Assembly (NCBI GenBank): GCA_943371005.1
Contig: CALRTB020000004.1
Location: forward strand, 1-64,000
Reading direction: 5' to 3'
Length of the DNA: 64,000 bases
Source: MRBY01 sp943371005
GTDB taxonomy: Bacteria > Cyanobacteriota > Cyanobacteriia > Cyanobacteriales > MRBY01
Positions 44,262 through 53,766 of this stretch are shown here, in pieces. The notes below the pieces were generated by a model. The model did not search any database. It saw only the letters and a program-made list of their open reading frames with translations, and had not been told where the DNA came from. The translations under genes were made by a program, and so were the position numbers. The stretch's first letter is position 1; the number at the start of each line of letters is the position of its first letter.

Positions 44262-45884
44262 GTGCCCAATCCTCCCCTGATCATTGTGCGCCACATCTTC
44301 CTGTTCGGACAAGCGGTTTCTTTGCCGGCCAACGCCTTTACCGGCTTAGTGAATACTTTGATTTTGTTGCTGTTGGTGGCAACAGTCGTGGCGTTGGTGA
44401 CCCGCTGGCTGAGAATTCCCTATGTGATTGGTCTGGTGCTGGCAGGATTGTTGATTCCCAAACAAATTCTCTCCGATGCCATTGGTCTGAATCCCGAAGT
44501 CATTCTCAATTTATTCTTGCCGATTTTGATCTTTGAGGCAGCGATCAATACTGATATCAGTCGTTTACGCAGCACTATTAAACCGATCGCCCTTTTAGCC
44601 GGGCCTGGGGTGCTCTTGGCAGCGACCATCACCGCTTTTTTCCTGAAGGTCAGTTTAGATTTAGCTTGGCTAACGGCCTGTGCGGTGGGCGTGATCCTCA
44701 CAATTACGGATACGGTGTCGGTCATTGCGGCGTTTCGGACGGTGCCAGTACCGGGGCGACTGGCGACCATTGTGGAAGGGGAAAGTTTGTTTAACGATGG
44801 GATCGCCCTTGTTCTGCTGAATATCGTGACGACCATTCATCTACAAGGCTCGTTTAGCGTCGGGGAAGGGGTTGAGCAGGTGCTCATTGCCTTTGTGGGA
44901 GGTGGCTTGCTGGGCTTGGGGCTGGGTTATTTGTGCATTGGCTTATTCCGGCAATTGGATGATCCCCTTAGTAATATTTTGTTGACGGTGGCGGTTTCTC
45001 TGGGCACCTTTCAAATTGGTCAGGCTCTAGGGGTTTCTAGTGCGATCGCCGTGTTGATTGCGGGATTGCTGATCGGCAATGTGGCCCTGCGGGAATGCTC
45101 TGGTTCCGTGACGATTACATTGCTAAATTTCTGGGAATATGCGGGTTTTGGGGTGAATACGTTTATTTTTCTGTTTGTGGGCATTGAAGTGGCTCCTTTA
45201 TCCCTTTTACAGACAATTCCAGCGGCTTTACTGGCGGTACTGGCCTATCAAATTGGGCGGATCTGCTCGATTTATCCTCTCCTATCGGTGTTGAAATTTT
45301 TTGACCGTCCCCTGCCACTTCGTTGGCAACATGTCTTGATTTTTGGCAATGTGAAGGGATCTTTGTCCATGGCCCTCGCCCTCGGTTTGCCCCTAACCCT
45401 CCAAGGGCGATCGCAGGTGATTACCCTGGTGTTTAGTACCGTCCTAGTTTCCCTCATTGGCCAGGGTTTGAGCTTGCCCTGGTTCGTGAAAAAGCTCAAA
45501 CTCGCCAAGCCTTCCCCCGTCCGCCAACACCTCGAAAATCTGCAACTTAATTTAATCGCCGCCAAATCTGCCCAGGAAGAGCTCAAGGAACTGCTGCAGA
45601 GTGGTAGTTTGCCGAAATTTCTCTACGAAGAACTCTTTGCCAGTTACCAAGCTCGCATTGCCAACGCCGAGGAAGAATTGCGGGGACTTTATAATCAACG
45701 CCTCACCCAAAAGTTAAGCCAGTTTGAGAACCAAGCTTATTTAGAAGGCTTGCGCCATCGTCTCTTTCTCGCGGAAAAAAGTGCCATTAACGAGGCAATT
45801 CTCAAAGGCTTAATTAGTGATGAGACGGCCCGGCCCTACTTACAGGAGTTGAACCAAAAAATTCTGGCTCTACGGGATCCCTAA
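44262..45884 (+). CDS. Na+/H+ antiporter, CPA1/NhaP type
   Basis: A 540-residue protein with about 12 membrane helices and a C-terminal soluble tail of about 115 residues. The transport motif ESLFNDGIALVL and the ITDTVSVIAAF helix match CPA1 exchangers, which expel sodium in exchange for protons. The start is GTG 44262. It is convergent with the TrkA-like gene, with overlapping stop codons. Confidence 0.88.
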   Translation: MPNPPLIIVRHIFLFGQAVSLPANAFTGLVNTLILLLLVATVVALVTRWLRIPYVIGLVLAGLLIPKQILSDAIGLNPEVILNLFLPILIFEAAINTDISRLRSTIKPIALLAGPGVLLAATITAFFLKVSLDLAWLTACAVGVILTITDTVSVIAAFRTVPVPGRLATIVEGESLFNDGIALVLLNIVTTIHLQGSFSVGEGVEQVLIAFVGGGLLGLGLGYLCIGLFRQLDDPLSNILLTVAVSLGTFQIGQALGVSSAIAVLIAGLLIGNVALRECSGSVTITLLNFWEYAGFGVNTFIFLFVGIEVAPLSLLQTIPAALLAVLAYQIGRICSIYPLLSVLKFFDRPLPLRWQHVLIFGNVKGSLSMALALGLPLTLQGRSQVITLVFSTVLVSLIGQGLSLPWFVKKLKLAKPSPVRQHLENLQLNLIAAKSAQEELKELLQSGSLPKFLYEELFASYQARIANAEEELRGLYNQRLTQKLSQFENQAYLEGLRHRLFLAEKSAINEAILKGLISDETARPYLQELNQKILALRDP

Positions 45885-46561
45885 GCAACGCACAACCCCA
45901 TAAAGTCCACCAATTGGTGTACCAGTTCTGGTTTTGTGACAGCCAAGATTGTCGAACCGCTCTCTAAGAGTGTGCTGCCGTTGGGAATCTGTAGTTCTTC
46001 GTGAGGGTGGGCTTGGTAGCCGATCACTAATGTCCCAGCAGGAAAGCGATGATCCTGGGCCAGTTCTGCCACACTCCGGCCAACAATGGCGCAATTTTCA
46101 GGAATTGAGAGCTTTAAAACTTCGATTTGACCCTGTTCAAAGTGCATCATCGCATCAACTTCGGGATATTCAATGGCATTGACCACGCGATTGAGGGCTA
46201 GTTCTGTGGTGCTGATAATGTGGGTTGCCCCGGCGAGTTTGTAGGGTTCAATAAAGTCGCGATCGCGCATCCGGACAATGATTTGCGGGACACCATAGTG
46301 TTTGCAGAGGGTAACCAAGGCCAGATTAAGGGCATCGTCCCGGAGCGTAGCAATGACAGCATTGGCTTTGCGGATGCCAGCTTCGATGAGGACGGTGGTT
46401 TTGACGGCACTCCCCTCAAAGGCCATGACACCAATTTTTTCGCGGGCATCCTGACAGGCGGCGGGATCGGTGTCAATGATCGCCACGGTATGGTTCATCC
46501 GTTGGAGGGTTTTTGCGAGATCTCGCCCCATCATCCCGGCACCACCAATTAAAACGTACAT
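45881..46561 (-). CDS. TrkA-family NAD-binding potassium-transport regulator
   Basis: A 226-residue cytosolic protein: TrkA-N Rossmann domain (IGGAGMMGRDLAKTL, acidic AIIDTD) and a TrkA-C domain after about residue 140 (LKLSIPENCAIVGRSVAELA). Such proteins gate potassium channels or transporters in response to nucleotides. ATG 46561 with AAGGAG upstream is chosen; the upstream extension is not family-like. No channel gene is adjacent. Confidence 0.88.
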   Translation of the reverse strand: MYVLIGGAGMMGRDLAKTLQRMNHTVAIIDTDPAACQDAREKIGVMAFEGSAVKTTVLIEAGIRKANAVIATLRDDALNLALVTLCKHYGVPQIIVRMRDRDFIEPYKLAGATHIISTTELALNRVVNAIEYPEVDAMMHFEQGQIEVLKLSIPENCAIVGRSVAELAQDHRFPAGTLVIGYQAHPHEELQIPNGSTLLESGSTILAVTKPELVHQLVDFMGLCVA

Positions 46562-46610
46562 TGGGTTTCTCCTTGGTAATTGAAAAAAAGGCGATCGCCT
46601 TCCCAATTGA

Positions 46611-48056
46611 TCATGAAGAGTTCTGACAGCGATCGCAATGGCCGCAGCGGAAGTCTTGGGCCTGATCACGGAAGCCAAAACTGTCAATTAAGGCTTGCCA
46701 ACGGCAGGTTTTTTGTCGCCAAAAGGTTTGTAGCTGGCGCACAGCTTGGATTTGTTGCTGCTGTAAAAGGGCAAAGGCGGTGGGGTCTAAAATGGGCTGA
46801 CGTTCGTAGGTAAACGGATCCCGCCAGCGAAGTTGCCCGGTGCTGTGTAAAATCCCTAAGCTCAATTCTGCCTGGTGATCCAGCTCTAAAATATTGCCCT
46901 GGAGGGGAAGGGTCTGGGCCAATTTGGCGGCGTGGCGGATCTGTTTTTGGAGATTTTGTTGAAAAAAGCGAGCGCGATTTTTATCCTCTGGGTTTAAAAA
47001 GCCCGTGGGTTCGCTAATCAAACTCAAGGCTGTGCTTTTTTTTCCATCACGACCGGCGCGACCAATTTCCTGGAGATATTCAGCCAGAAGACTTGGGGCA
47101 TGGTAATGGAGAATCCAGCGCACATCGGCTTTATCAATGCCCATCCCAAACGCATTGGTACAGACGACAAATTGTAAGCGCCCCGTTTGCCAGTCGTTTT
47201 CCTGTTGGCGGCGATCGCCTGGACTAAGACCCGCATGGTAGGCCGCCGTTTGATAATTTTGTTGCCCCAAGGTTGTGGCTAGAGTTTCCGCCTCCCGCCG
47301 TGACCGGACATAAATTAACCCCGATGTCTTGGCATTGGTTTGGATAAACCGGTGCGATTGGTCTCGTTTGCCCTTGGGGCTCCAAACGGTGCGGCTCGCT
47401 AAATGTAAATTGGGGCGATAGGGACTCTGGACGAATTTTTTGGGACTCTTGAGCTGCAGAGTTTGGCTGATACTTTTCTGGGCCTGGGGATCAGCGGTGG
47501 CTGTAAAGGCGGCGATCGCCATTTTTGTGCCCTTGGGTTTGTGGTGCAGTAAGGCGGGACGCACGGCCCCCAAGCGTCGATAGGCCGGACGAAAGGTATC
47601 TCCCCACTGCACCAAACAATGGGCTTCATCGAGGATTAAACCATTTACCTTTAGTTGGGGTTGAATCAGGATTTCCCAGACCGGGGGACTTAAGAGAGTT
47701 TCTGGCGATAGATACAGCAAGCGTAACTGATTTTTTGCCACCGCTTGCAGGGTGTGCCGTCGCTCCAATTTTGACAACTGACTGTGGAGGAGTCCGGCCG
47801 GTAGGCGTTTTTCCTGGAGAGCTTGCACCTGATTTTCCATGAGGGCCACCAGGGGAGAAACCACTAGAGTCAGGCCCGTTTGTAGAATTGCTGGCAGTTG
47901 AAAACAAATGGATTTGCCGCCGCCGGTGGGCATGATAATCAAAGCATCCTGTCCGGCGAGTAAACTGCGAACAATTTGATCCTGGGGTGGCCGAAAGTCA
48001 TCATAGCCCCAAATTTGTTGGAAGGTGTGCTGCACTTGCGCCCAAGTCTGTGTCAT
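46611..48056 (-). CDS. recQ: RecQ-family ATP-dependent DNA helicase
   Basis: A 481-residue 3'-5' helicase. It has the Q-motif region YDDFRPPQDQIV, Walker A MPTGGGKS, DEAH (ILDEAHCLVQWGDTFRP) and motif VI (QEIGRAGRDGK). The protein ends with the Cys-rich CGHCDRC and has no HRDC domain, so it is a short RecQ. It may be one of more than one RecQ in the genome. Confidence 0.9.
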   Translation of the reverse strand: MTQTWAQVQHTFQQIWGYDDFRPPQDQIVRSLLAGQDALIIMPTGGGKSICFQLPAILQTGLTLVVSPLVALMENQVQALQEKRLPAGLLHSQLSKLERRHTLQAVAKNQLRLLYLSPETLLSPPVWEILIQPQLKVNGLILDEAHCLVQWGDTFRPAYRRLGAVRPALLHHKPKGTKMAIAAFTATADPQAQKSISQTLQLKSPKKFVQSPYRPNLHLASRTVWSPKGKRDQSHRFIQTNAKTSGLIYVRSRREAETLATTLGQQNYQTAAYHAGLSPGDRRQQENDWQTGRLQFVVCTNAFGMGIDKADVRWILHYHAPSLLAEYLQEIGRAGRDGKKSTALSLISEPTGFLNPEDKNRARFFQQNLQKQIRHAAKLAQTLPLQGNILELDHQAELSLGILHSTGQLRWRDPFTYERQPILDPTAFALLQQQQIQAVRQLQTFWRQKTCRWQALIDSFGFRDQAQDFRCGHCDRCQNSS

Positions 48057-48148
48057 TTTTCCGTGAGATTCTCGCTACACCGTTTATTTTCAAGGTGAAA
48101 CCCGTACAATAGTGGAGTTTTGCGAACCTTTAAGAATCTACAAAAGCA

Positions 48149-48997
48149 ATGCCCACTGCTACTCTGCTAGTGTCCTGTCCGGATCAACAAGGTCTGGTTG
48201 CGAAAATTGCCAACTTTATCTACGCCAACGGCGGCAATATTATCCATGCAGACCAACATACGGATCTCAGCGTTGGTTTGTTTCTAACGCGTATCGAGTG
48301 GGAGCTAGATGGATTCAACCTGCCACGGGAAGTGATTGAGCCTGCCTTTGGGGCGATCGCCAAACCTTTGGGGGCAACCTACAGCCTACATTTTTCTGAT
48401 CAAGTTCCCCGGCTGGCCATTTGGGTGACCAAACAGGATCACTGTTTACTGGATCTCCTCTGGCGACAACAGGCAAAAGAACTCAAGGCAGAAATCCCCC
48501 TGATCATCAGCAATCACCAGGAACTAGAGGCGATCGCTCAACAATTTAAGATTGATTTTCACCATATCCCGATCACCAAGGTCACCAAAGCAGAACAAGA
48601 AGCGAAACAACTGGCCCTATTGCAGGAATACAACATCGATCTGGTGATCCTCGCCAAATATATGCAGGTGCTCAGTCCAGATTTTCTCGGCAAGTTTAAC
48701 CAGGTGATCAATATCCACCATTCTTTTTTACCAGCCTTTGCGGGGGCGAAACCCTACCACCGCGCCTACGACCGGGGTGTAAAAATCATTGGTGCCACGG
48801 CCCACTACGTCACCCAGGATCTCGACGAAGGACCGATTATCGAGCAGGATGTGGTGCGGGTCAGTCACCGGGATGACGTGAAAGATCTAATTCGCAAAGG
48901 CAAAGATTTAGAACGTATCGTCTTATCCCGCGCCGTCCGCCTCCATCTACAAAATCGCGTTTTGGTTTACGGCAACCGCACCGCCGTCTTCGCCTAA
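48149..48997 (+). CDS. purU: Formyltetrahydrofolate deformylase
   Basis: A 282-residue enzyme that hydrolyses 10-formyl-THF to THF and formate. The N-terminal ACT domain (ATLLVSCPDQQGLVAKIANF) is followed by the formyltransferase-fold domain with NIHHSFLPAFAGAKPY and GATAHYVTQDLDEGPIIEQ. It balances one-carbon pools, especially during photorespiration. It is convergent with tsaD across a 67-base spacer with strong inverted repeats. Confidence 0.93.
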   Translation: MPTATLLVSCPDQQGLVAKIANFIYANGGNIIHADQHTDLSVGLFLTRIEWELDGFNLPREVIEPAFGAIAKPLGATYSLHFSDQVPRLAIWVTKQDHCLLDLLWRQQAKELKAEIPLIISNHQELEAIAQQFKIDFHHIPITKVTKAEQEAKQLALLQEYNIDLVILAKYMQVLSPDFLGKFNQVINIHHSFLPAFAGAKPYHRAYDRGVKIIGATAHYVTQDLDEGPIIEQDVVRVSHRDDVKDLIRKGKDLERIVLSRAVRLHLQNRVLVYGNRTAVFA

Positions 48998-49001
48998 CAA
49001 T

Positions 49002-49055
49002 CCTCCCTCTAGGGAGGTGGCCAATAGGCCGGAGGGTGTTCTTCCTAGAGGGAGG
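49002..49055. repeat. Overlapping inverted repeats between purU and tsaD
   Basis: CCTCCCTCTA (49002-49011) pairs perfectly with TAGAGGGAGG (49046-49055). The left arm can also fold locally (CCTCCCT with AGGGAGG at 49011-49017). A GGGAGGTGGC word also repeats directly. The element probably acts as a two-way terminator for the convergent genes, though no long T-run follows on either strand. Confidence 0.5.
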
Positions 49056-49064
49056 TGGCGCAGC

Positions 49065-50132
49065 TTAAGATTTCCCATTGAGGGGAACTAAAGGGGTGTA
49101 CAAAGTCTGAACTTGGGTAATCGGTAAACGGGAGGCCACGGGCAAATCTAACCGCGAGCGATCGCCCCTTTGGAAATGTTCCGCTGCGGCACAGGCGATC
49201 ATCGCTGCATTATCCGTACAGAATTTGAGAGGCGGAAAATAAACTTGAATTCCGGCTTTCTCTGCTGCTGCGGTTAAAATCTGCCGTAAACCGCTGTTTG
49301 CTGCCACACCACCGCCGACTACAATCGTTTGCAATTGGCGATCGCCCGCACACCGTACCGCCCGTTTCGTTAAAGCTTGGGCAACAGTGTATTGAAAACT
49401 GGCCGCAATATCTTCTACGGGAACGTCTTTTCCCTCTGTTTCAAACTGCTGCACTAAGCGCAAAACTGCCGTTTTCAGACCACTAAAGCTACAGTCATAG
49501 GGATGATAGCCGCCGCCTGGTAAGGAAATTCTTCCCTCCGGCAACTTAAAGGCCTGGGCATTACCTTCCTTGGCAAGGCGATCGATCACTGGCCCCCCTG
49601 GATAACCCACTTTCAACAGCCGCGCCACCTTATCAAAGGCTTCTCCGGCCGCATCATCGCGGGTTTCCCCCAGCAGTTCATACTCCCCACAACCGCGCAC
49701 TTCAATGAAGCTCGTGTGGCCCCCAGAAACTAAGAGGCAGAGAAAGGGCGGTTCTAGCTCCGGTTGGCTGAGATAGCTAGCGTAAATGTGCCCCTCTAGG
49801 TGATGAACCCCAATAAAAGGCTTTTGGTGCACCATGGCCAGGGTTTTTCCGGCGGCAGCTCCCACCAACAATGCCCCCACCAATCCCGGCGCACAGGTCG
49901 TGGCGATCGCCTCAATTTCAGACCAGCCCAACCCCGACTGCTCAAAGGCCGTGTCAATACAAGCATTGATACTTTCTAAATGGTGCCGTGATGCCACCTC
50001 TGGCACAACGCCGCCAAATTCCCGATGAATGTCGATTTGTGAAGCAACCACATTGCCAAGAACTTTACGATTATTAACAATTGCAACGGCAGTTTCATCA
50101 CAACTTGTTTCGATTGCTAAAACAATGCTCAT
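49065..50132 (-). CDS. tsaD: tRNA N6-adenosine threonylcarbamoyltransferase
   Basis: A 355-residue Kae1/TsaD enzyme that transfers the threonylcarbamoyl group to A37 of ANN-decoding tRNAs. The metal-binding HHLEGHIYASYL and the ASKHA-fold motifs (AIETSCDETAVAIV, LLVSGGHT, VVGGGVAANSGLR) are visible. It is divergent from psaF. Confidence 0.95.
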   Translation of the reverse strand: MSIVLAIETSCDETAVAIVNNRKVLGNVVASQIDIHREFGGVVPEVASRHHLESINACIDTAFEQSGLGWSEIEAIATTCAPGLVGALLVGAAAGKTLAMVHQKPFIGVHHLEGHIYASYLSQPELEPPFLCLLVSGGHTSFIEVRGCGEYELLGETRDDAAGEAFDKVARLLKVGYPGGPVIDRLAKEGNAQAFKLPEGRISLPGGGYHPYDCSFSGLKTAVLRLVQQFETEGKDVPVEDIAASFQYTVAQALTKRAVRCAGDRQLQTIVVGGGVAANSGLRQILTAAAEKAGIQVYFPPLKFCTDNAAMIACAAAEHFQRGDRSRLDLPVASRLPITQVQTLYTPLVPLNGKS

Positions 50133-50287
50133 ATATCGGTATAACTTAGATTTAAGTTAACAACTTTAACCTTTTTTGCCTTTACTCGATACGCTGGTCA
50201 CAGTAATATTGCTTCCAAAGTACAAATGGATTGGCGTATCTTTTGTACAAAAAACTTAATTATTTTGTAACAAAAGGAAACAAACTT

Positions 50288-50797
50288 ATGCAACGTTTCG
50301 TAGCTGTTGTTTGCGCCTTTGCTCTCTCTTTAACTTTGTGGCTGGGTTTTGCTTCCCCCGTGAAAGCAGATTCTTTGTCTCACTTAACCCCCTGTAGTGA
50401 GTCCGCCGCTTATAAACAAAGAGCAAAGAACTTCCGCAACACCACCGCAGACCCGAATTCCGGTCAAAACCGTGCCGCTGCTTACTCTGAGGCCCTCTGT
50501 GGCCCCGAAGGTTTGCCCCACCTCATCGTGGATGGCCGTCTTGATCATGCCGGTGAATTTTTAATTCCAAGTATTCTCTTTCTCTACATTGCTGGTTGGA
50601 TCGGCTGGGCTGGTCGCTCTTATCTGATCGCAGTTCGTGATGAAAAAGATGCGGCAATGCAAGAAGTCATCATCAATGTCCCCCGGGCATTTAGTTTGAT
50701 GTTGGCTGGTTTTGCTTGGCCTTTGGCTGCTCTGAAAGAATTTACTTCCGGTGAGCTAGTCGTGAAGGATGCGGATGTCCCCATCTCTCCTCGCTAG
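50288..50797 (+). CDS. psaF: Photosystem I subunit III
   Basis: A 169-residue precursor with a signal peptide (cut after VKA, near residue 27) and mature start DSLSHLTPC. It has a lumenal domain, then a membrane segment (FLIPSILFLYIAGWIGWAGR) and a second hydrophobic stretch. PsaF is a lumen-exposed photosystem I subunit near the plastocyanin/cytochrome c6 side. ATG 50288 follows AAAGGAAACAAACTT. It is co-transcribed with psaJ. Confidence 0.96.
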   Translation: MQRFVAVVCAFALSLTLWLGFASPVKADSLSHLTPCSESAAYKQRAKNFRNTTADPNSGQNRAAAYSEALCGPEGLPHLIVDGRLDHAGEFLIPSILFLYIAGWIGWAGRSYLIAVRDEKDAAMQEVIINVPRAFSLMLAGFAWPLAALKEFTSGELVVKDADVPISPR

Positions 50798-50840
50798 GGT
50801 TTCATTTTTAAGTATTTATCATTCTTTTTGGAGTAAATAA

Positions 50841-50954
50841 ATGGATAAGTTCTTATCTTCTGCGCCGGTGCTGTTGACCGCAATGATGGTTTTTACGGCT
50901 GGACTATTAATTGAGTTCAACCGTTTCTTCCCTGATCTTTTATTCCATCCGTAG
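50841..50954 (+). CDS. psaJ: Photosystem I subunit IX
   Basis: A 37-residue one-helix subunit: MDKFLSSAPVLLTAMMVFTA, then a helix end and EFNRFFPDLLFHP. It binds pigments beside PsaF. TTTGGAG lies about 8 bases upstream. It starts 43 bases after psaF. Confidence 0.95.
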   Translation: MDKFLSSAPVLLTAMMVFTAGLLIEFNRFFPDLLFHP

Positions 50955-51004
50955 GTTTAAAAATATCACTGGGATTTTGGTTTTAATAATCTAATAAAAC
51001 AATG

Positions 51005-51032
51005 GCACTGGGAATCGTCTCAGTGCTTTTTT
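51005..51032 (+). terminator. psaFJ terminator
   Basis: GCACTG (51005-51010) and CAGTGC (51021-51026) are followed by six T, about 50 bases after the psaJ stop. Confidence 0.75.
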
Positions 51033-51309
51033 AATTTATTCAACCTTAGGCTTTTTAATTTTGTAGTGACAAGAAGTTAATCAAAAATTGTTCTTGATTG
51101 GCCTAAGGAAAAGTCATTATTTTGGCTATTTTGTGAAAATATGATGCTTATAAACAAAGACAATAAAAGTCTAAAAATCATTAGATATTTTGGCCTTTCG
51201 ATGAAGCAATTCCCGTGCAAATTAGGCGGGATAAATTAATCAAAAATACAAAAAATCCTCTCCCTATTTTCAAGGAAAAACTTTATCTGCTGAGCGTTAA
51301 TTTTAAAGT
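51033..51309. other. AT-rich spacer between psaJ and plsY
   Basis: These 277 bases between two convergent genes hold no gene or clear structure that I can see. The stretch is AT-rich. Confidence 0.4.
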
Positions 51310-51957
51310 TTAGTTTGTCGCCTTGGCACCGATTTTAGGTTCGGTACCAGCGATAATTCTTTGGATATTGGTGCGGTGGCGGGCAATCACATAAATGCCA
51401 GCGATCGCCCCAAAAAGGATGTAGGGGAGGGGCTGTTGTAAAACAATCATTAAAAGCATCACGGCGATCGCCCCACTGATGGAACTGAGGGAAACGATCT
51501 GGGTTAAGGTAATCACCGCCGCAAAGGTAACGATGGTACCTAGAGCCACCCAGGGAGCCATGATCAAAAGAACACCGATACTGGTGGCGACAGATTTTCC
51601 GCCGTTAAAGCCAATAAAAATCGATTTGCTGTGGCCCAAGACAGCGGCGATCGCTACGGCCATGGTGAGCCAATATTGATCATAGTTGGCCGGGAAGGCC
51701 ATCCATTCGGGGTGGGTATAAAGCAGCTTGAAAAATAAAATCGCTGCAACCCCCTTGAGCGCATCAAAGAGCAAAACCGTGATCCCAGCTTTTTTACCGA
51801 GGGTTCTGAGGACGTTGGTGGCCCCTGTGGAGCGGGAACCATAATCGCGGATATCAATCCCCTTGAGCCACTTGCCAGCTAGGTAGCCTGTGGGAATAGC
51901 CCCCAATAAATAGGCCACTCCGATGCAAAAGGGGGCGATCGCCAACGAAAGATTCAT
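51310..51957 (-). CDS. plsY: Glycerol-3-phosphate acyltransferase PlsY
   Basis: A 215-residue membrane enzyme that moves acyl from acyl-phosphate to glycerol-3-phosphate, the first step of phospholipid synthesis. Conserved loops visible are AIPTGYLAGKWLKGIDIRDYGS, GATNVLRTLGKKAG and GFNGGKSVATSIGVLL. It is last in the DUF3119-DUF3086-plsY cluster, 37 bases after DUF3086. Confidence 0.93.
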   Translation of the reverse strand: MNLSLAIAPFCIGVAYLLGAIPTGYLAGKWLKGIDIRDYGSRSTGATNVLRTLGKKAGITVLLFDALKGVAAILFFKLLYTHPEWMAFPANYDQYWLTMAVAIAAVLGHSKSIFIGFNGGKSVATSIGVLLIMAPWVALGTIVTFAAVITLTQIVSLSSISGAIAVMLLMIVLQQPLPYILFGAIAGIYVIARHRTNIQRIIAGTEPKIGAKATN

Positions 51958-51994
51958 AACCCATTACTCCGATGCAGGAAACACGTGCGAAAAC

Positions 51995-53119
51995 TTAGAA
52001 AAAGTAAGAAGAATCGGACTGGGGTTCCGGCGCAAATGCAAGCCACAACGGGTATTGCAGCAACGACAGATTAATATTGTCCTCAGCCTCATCAATAATG
52101 ATTAGCGGTAGTCTATCATCTTCTACGAGTCGATCTGCCTTTTGGACGAGGGCATCGGGACTTTCAAATAAAATGACCCCAGAATTTGGCCCAAAGTCAC
52201 TGCGGGAGATGCCTAAACAGTCCTGGAGTCCCCGACGCCATTCGCCGAGGCGCTCTGGGGTATTGGCTAAAATCAAGGCCCGGAGGCGATCGCCATAGAG
52301 ACTGTAGAGCACCGACAAACTGGCCGAAGCCACAAGGATATTTTGCAGACGGCTGCCCATACTCCGGGTTGCCCCCCGTCCACCTTGGTCAAAAAACCAT
52401 TTCTTTACCCGTTCACTATGGATCGGCTCGAAGGTGCGACGCAGTTGCCAAGGGGGGCCATAGTAGTCCGGCGACATCCGGTATTGATCCAGCATTTCTT
52501 GAATTCGACGTGCCTTGGCCGCAAAACTTTGTTCCGAAAACTGGGGTGGGATTAACTTTTGAGGAGGAGGCTCTGGGGGCGGCACCTGGGAAGGCGCCGC
52601 AGACCAATCTTGATCAAAACTAGGTAAGTCTAACTGCTCGGCGGCGATCGCCAAATCCTGCAAACTACCGATGAGATAGTCCTTAAACCCTTGTACCCGC
52701 ACAGCAATTTCCTGGGAAGTGCCCGCAAAGGTGGTGCGCATTTCCTCACGAATTTTGTCCCGGCGTCGCTCCAACTGGGCAATGGACTTTTGCAGGCTCG
52801 CCTGTCTGTCTTCGAGGGTTTGGAGTCCTGTGGCCATCAACCGTTCTAGTTGAGCCTGGAGATCCCCTGTTTCCGCCTGTAAGAGGGTCTCTTTTTCTGC
52901 CTTAAGTTCGGCAATCTCTGCCAAAAGCGCTTCTTTCTCGGCCCGTAATTTTTCTAATTCAGTGCCGTCTGCCGTGGTCTCTGGGGTCTGGTCAGGCGCA
53001 GGAGTCGCAGCACTACTCTCAGCCTCCGCACCACTCGCTTCGGAGGGCAAATTTAATGGTTCTTTAGGGGTGGGTTGCAGATCTAATTTGGGTCGGTCTT
53101 GTTGGGGGTCTGAACTCAT
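51995..53119 (-). CDS. DUF3086 protein with coiled coil
   Basis: A 374-residue protein. Residues 1-50 are Pro/Glu/Ala-rich, residues 55-140 form a coiled coil (LEKLRAEKEALLAEIAELKAE and a second stretch), and the C-terminal 200 residues form the cyanobacterial DUF3086 domain (FFDQGGRGATRSMGSRLQNILVA...LPLIIIDEAEDNINL). Function unknown. Its place beside DUF3119 and plsY hints at an envelope or lipid role. Confidence 0.82.
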   Translation of the reverse strand: MSSDPQQDRPKLDLQPTPKEPLNLPSEASGAEAESSAATPAPDQTPETTADGTELEKLRAEKEALLAEIAELKAEKETLLQAETGDLQAQLERLMATGLQTLEDRQASLQKSIAQLERRRDKIREEMRTTFAGTSQEIAVRVQGFKDYLIGSLQDLAIAAEQLDLPSFDQDWSAAPSQVPPPEPPPQKLIPPQFSEQSFAAKARRIQEMLDQYRMSPDYYGPPWQLRRTFEPIHSERVKKWFFDQGGRGATRSMGSRLQNILVASASLSVLYSLYGDRLRALILANTPERLGEWRRGLQDCLGISRSDFGPNSGVILFESPDALVQKADRLVEDDRLPLIIIDEAEDNINLSLLQYPLWLAFAPEPQSDSSYFF

Positions 53120-53180
53120 AAAAGTTTGTCCTTAGGGAACAGGTGGCAAAGCAGGGAAAAAGCGATGTGAATGAAGGGTT

Positions 53181-53585
53181 TTAATCTTGGCGGGGGCAGC
53201 GCGCTTCGAGAACCTGCTGGAGGGTGCGGGGGTCAAAAATAATCGGCAAAAAATGAATGCTATTGATTTCTTTAAAGTAGAACAGGATGGGAACCCTTGT
53301 CCAAAAAATGCGCCAATTTTGCCACTCGCGATAGGGGAAACGCCGGATGCGATCGCCACTGCGATAAACATCTAAGTCCGTTGCGGTGAATTCTAAGCGC
53401 AGGGTCGCCGCTTGAAACAGTAAAAATAGGCCAAACAATGAGGCGATCGCCCCCACCCAAATTTGCCAGAGCGCCAGGGGAATCCCGGCAACGATCAGCA
53501 CCAGGGGAATATTGTAACTGGGCCGTAATTCCACCGTTGGCGGCAGTTGATCGCTTAGTTGAGGTGACGGAGAAACAGAAGTCAT
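53181..53585 (-). CDS. DUF3119 membrane protein
   Basis: A 134-residue protein with two adjacent hydrophobic helices (IPLVLIVAGIPLALWQIWVGAI and the following LFGLFLLFQ), then a PH-like beta region (YRSGDRIRRFPYREWQNWRIF). It matches cyanobacterial DUF3119. ATG 53585 (MTSVSPSPQ) is chosen over an upstream start. It is first of the three-gene minus-strand cluster ending in plsY. Confidence 0.82.
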   Translation of the reverse strand: MTSVSPSPQLSDQLPPTVELRPSYNIPLVLIVAGIPLALWQIWVGAIASLFGLFLLFQAATLRLEFTATDLDVYRSGDRIRRFPYREWQNWRIFWTRVPILFYFKEINSIHFLPIIFDPRTLQQVLEARCPRQD

Positions 53586-53766
53586 GGCTGGGGGAGATTT
53601 TAGGTGAGCAAGGGTGAACCCCAATTTTAACGCCAAGCCCTGTTCCATTAAAGCTTTTCTGATTTGAGGCACAAAAACACAGAATTTGACGCAGGATCCG
53701 AAAAGTTGCCTGCCTTTCTGGGAAAAAACTCTTACGATAGGGAGATGCTTTTCTCAGATTCTCTTC

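Noticed and set aside
50133..50287. RpaB (HLR1) binding site upstream of psaF
   Set aside because: GTTAACAA and TTAACC-like words occur, but no pair matches the HLR1 consensus well enough to call.
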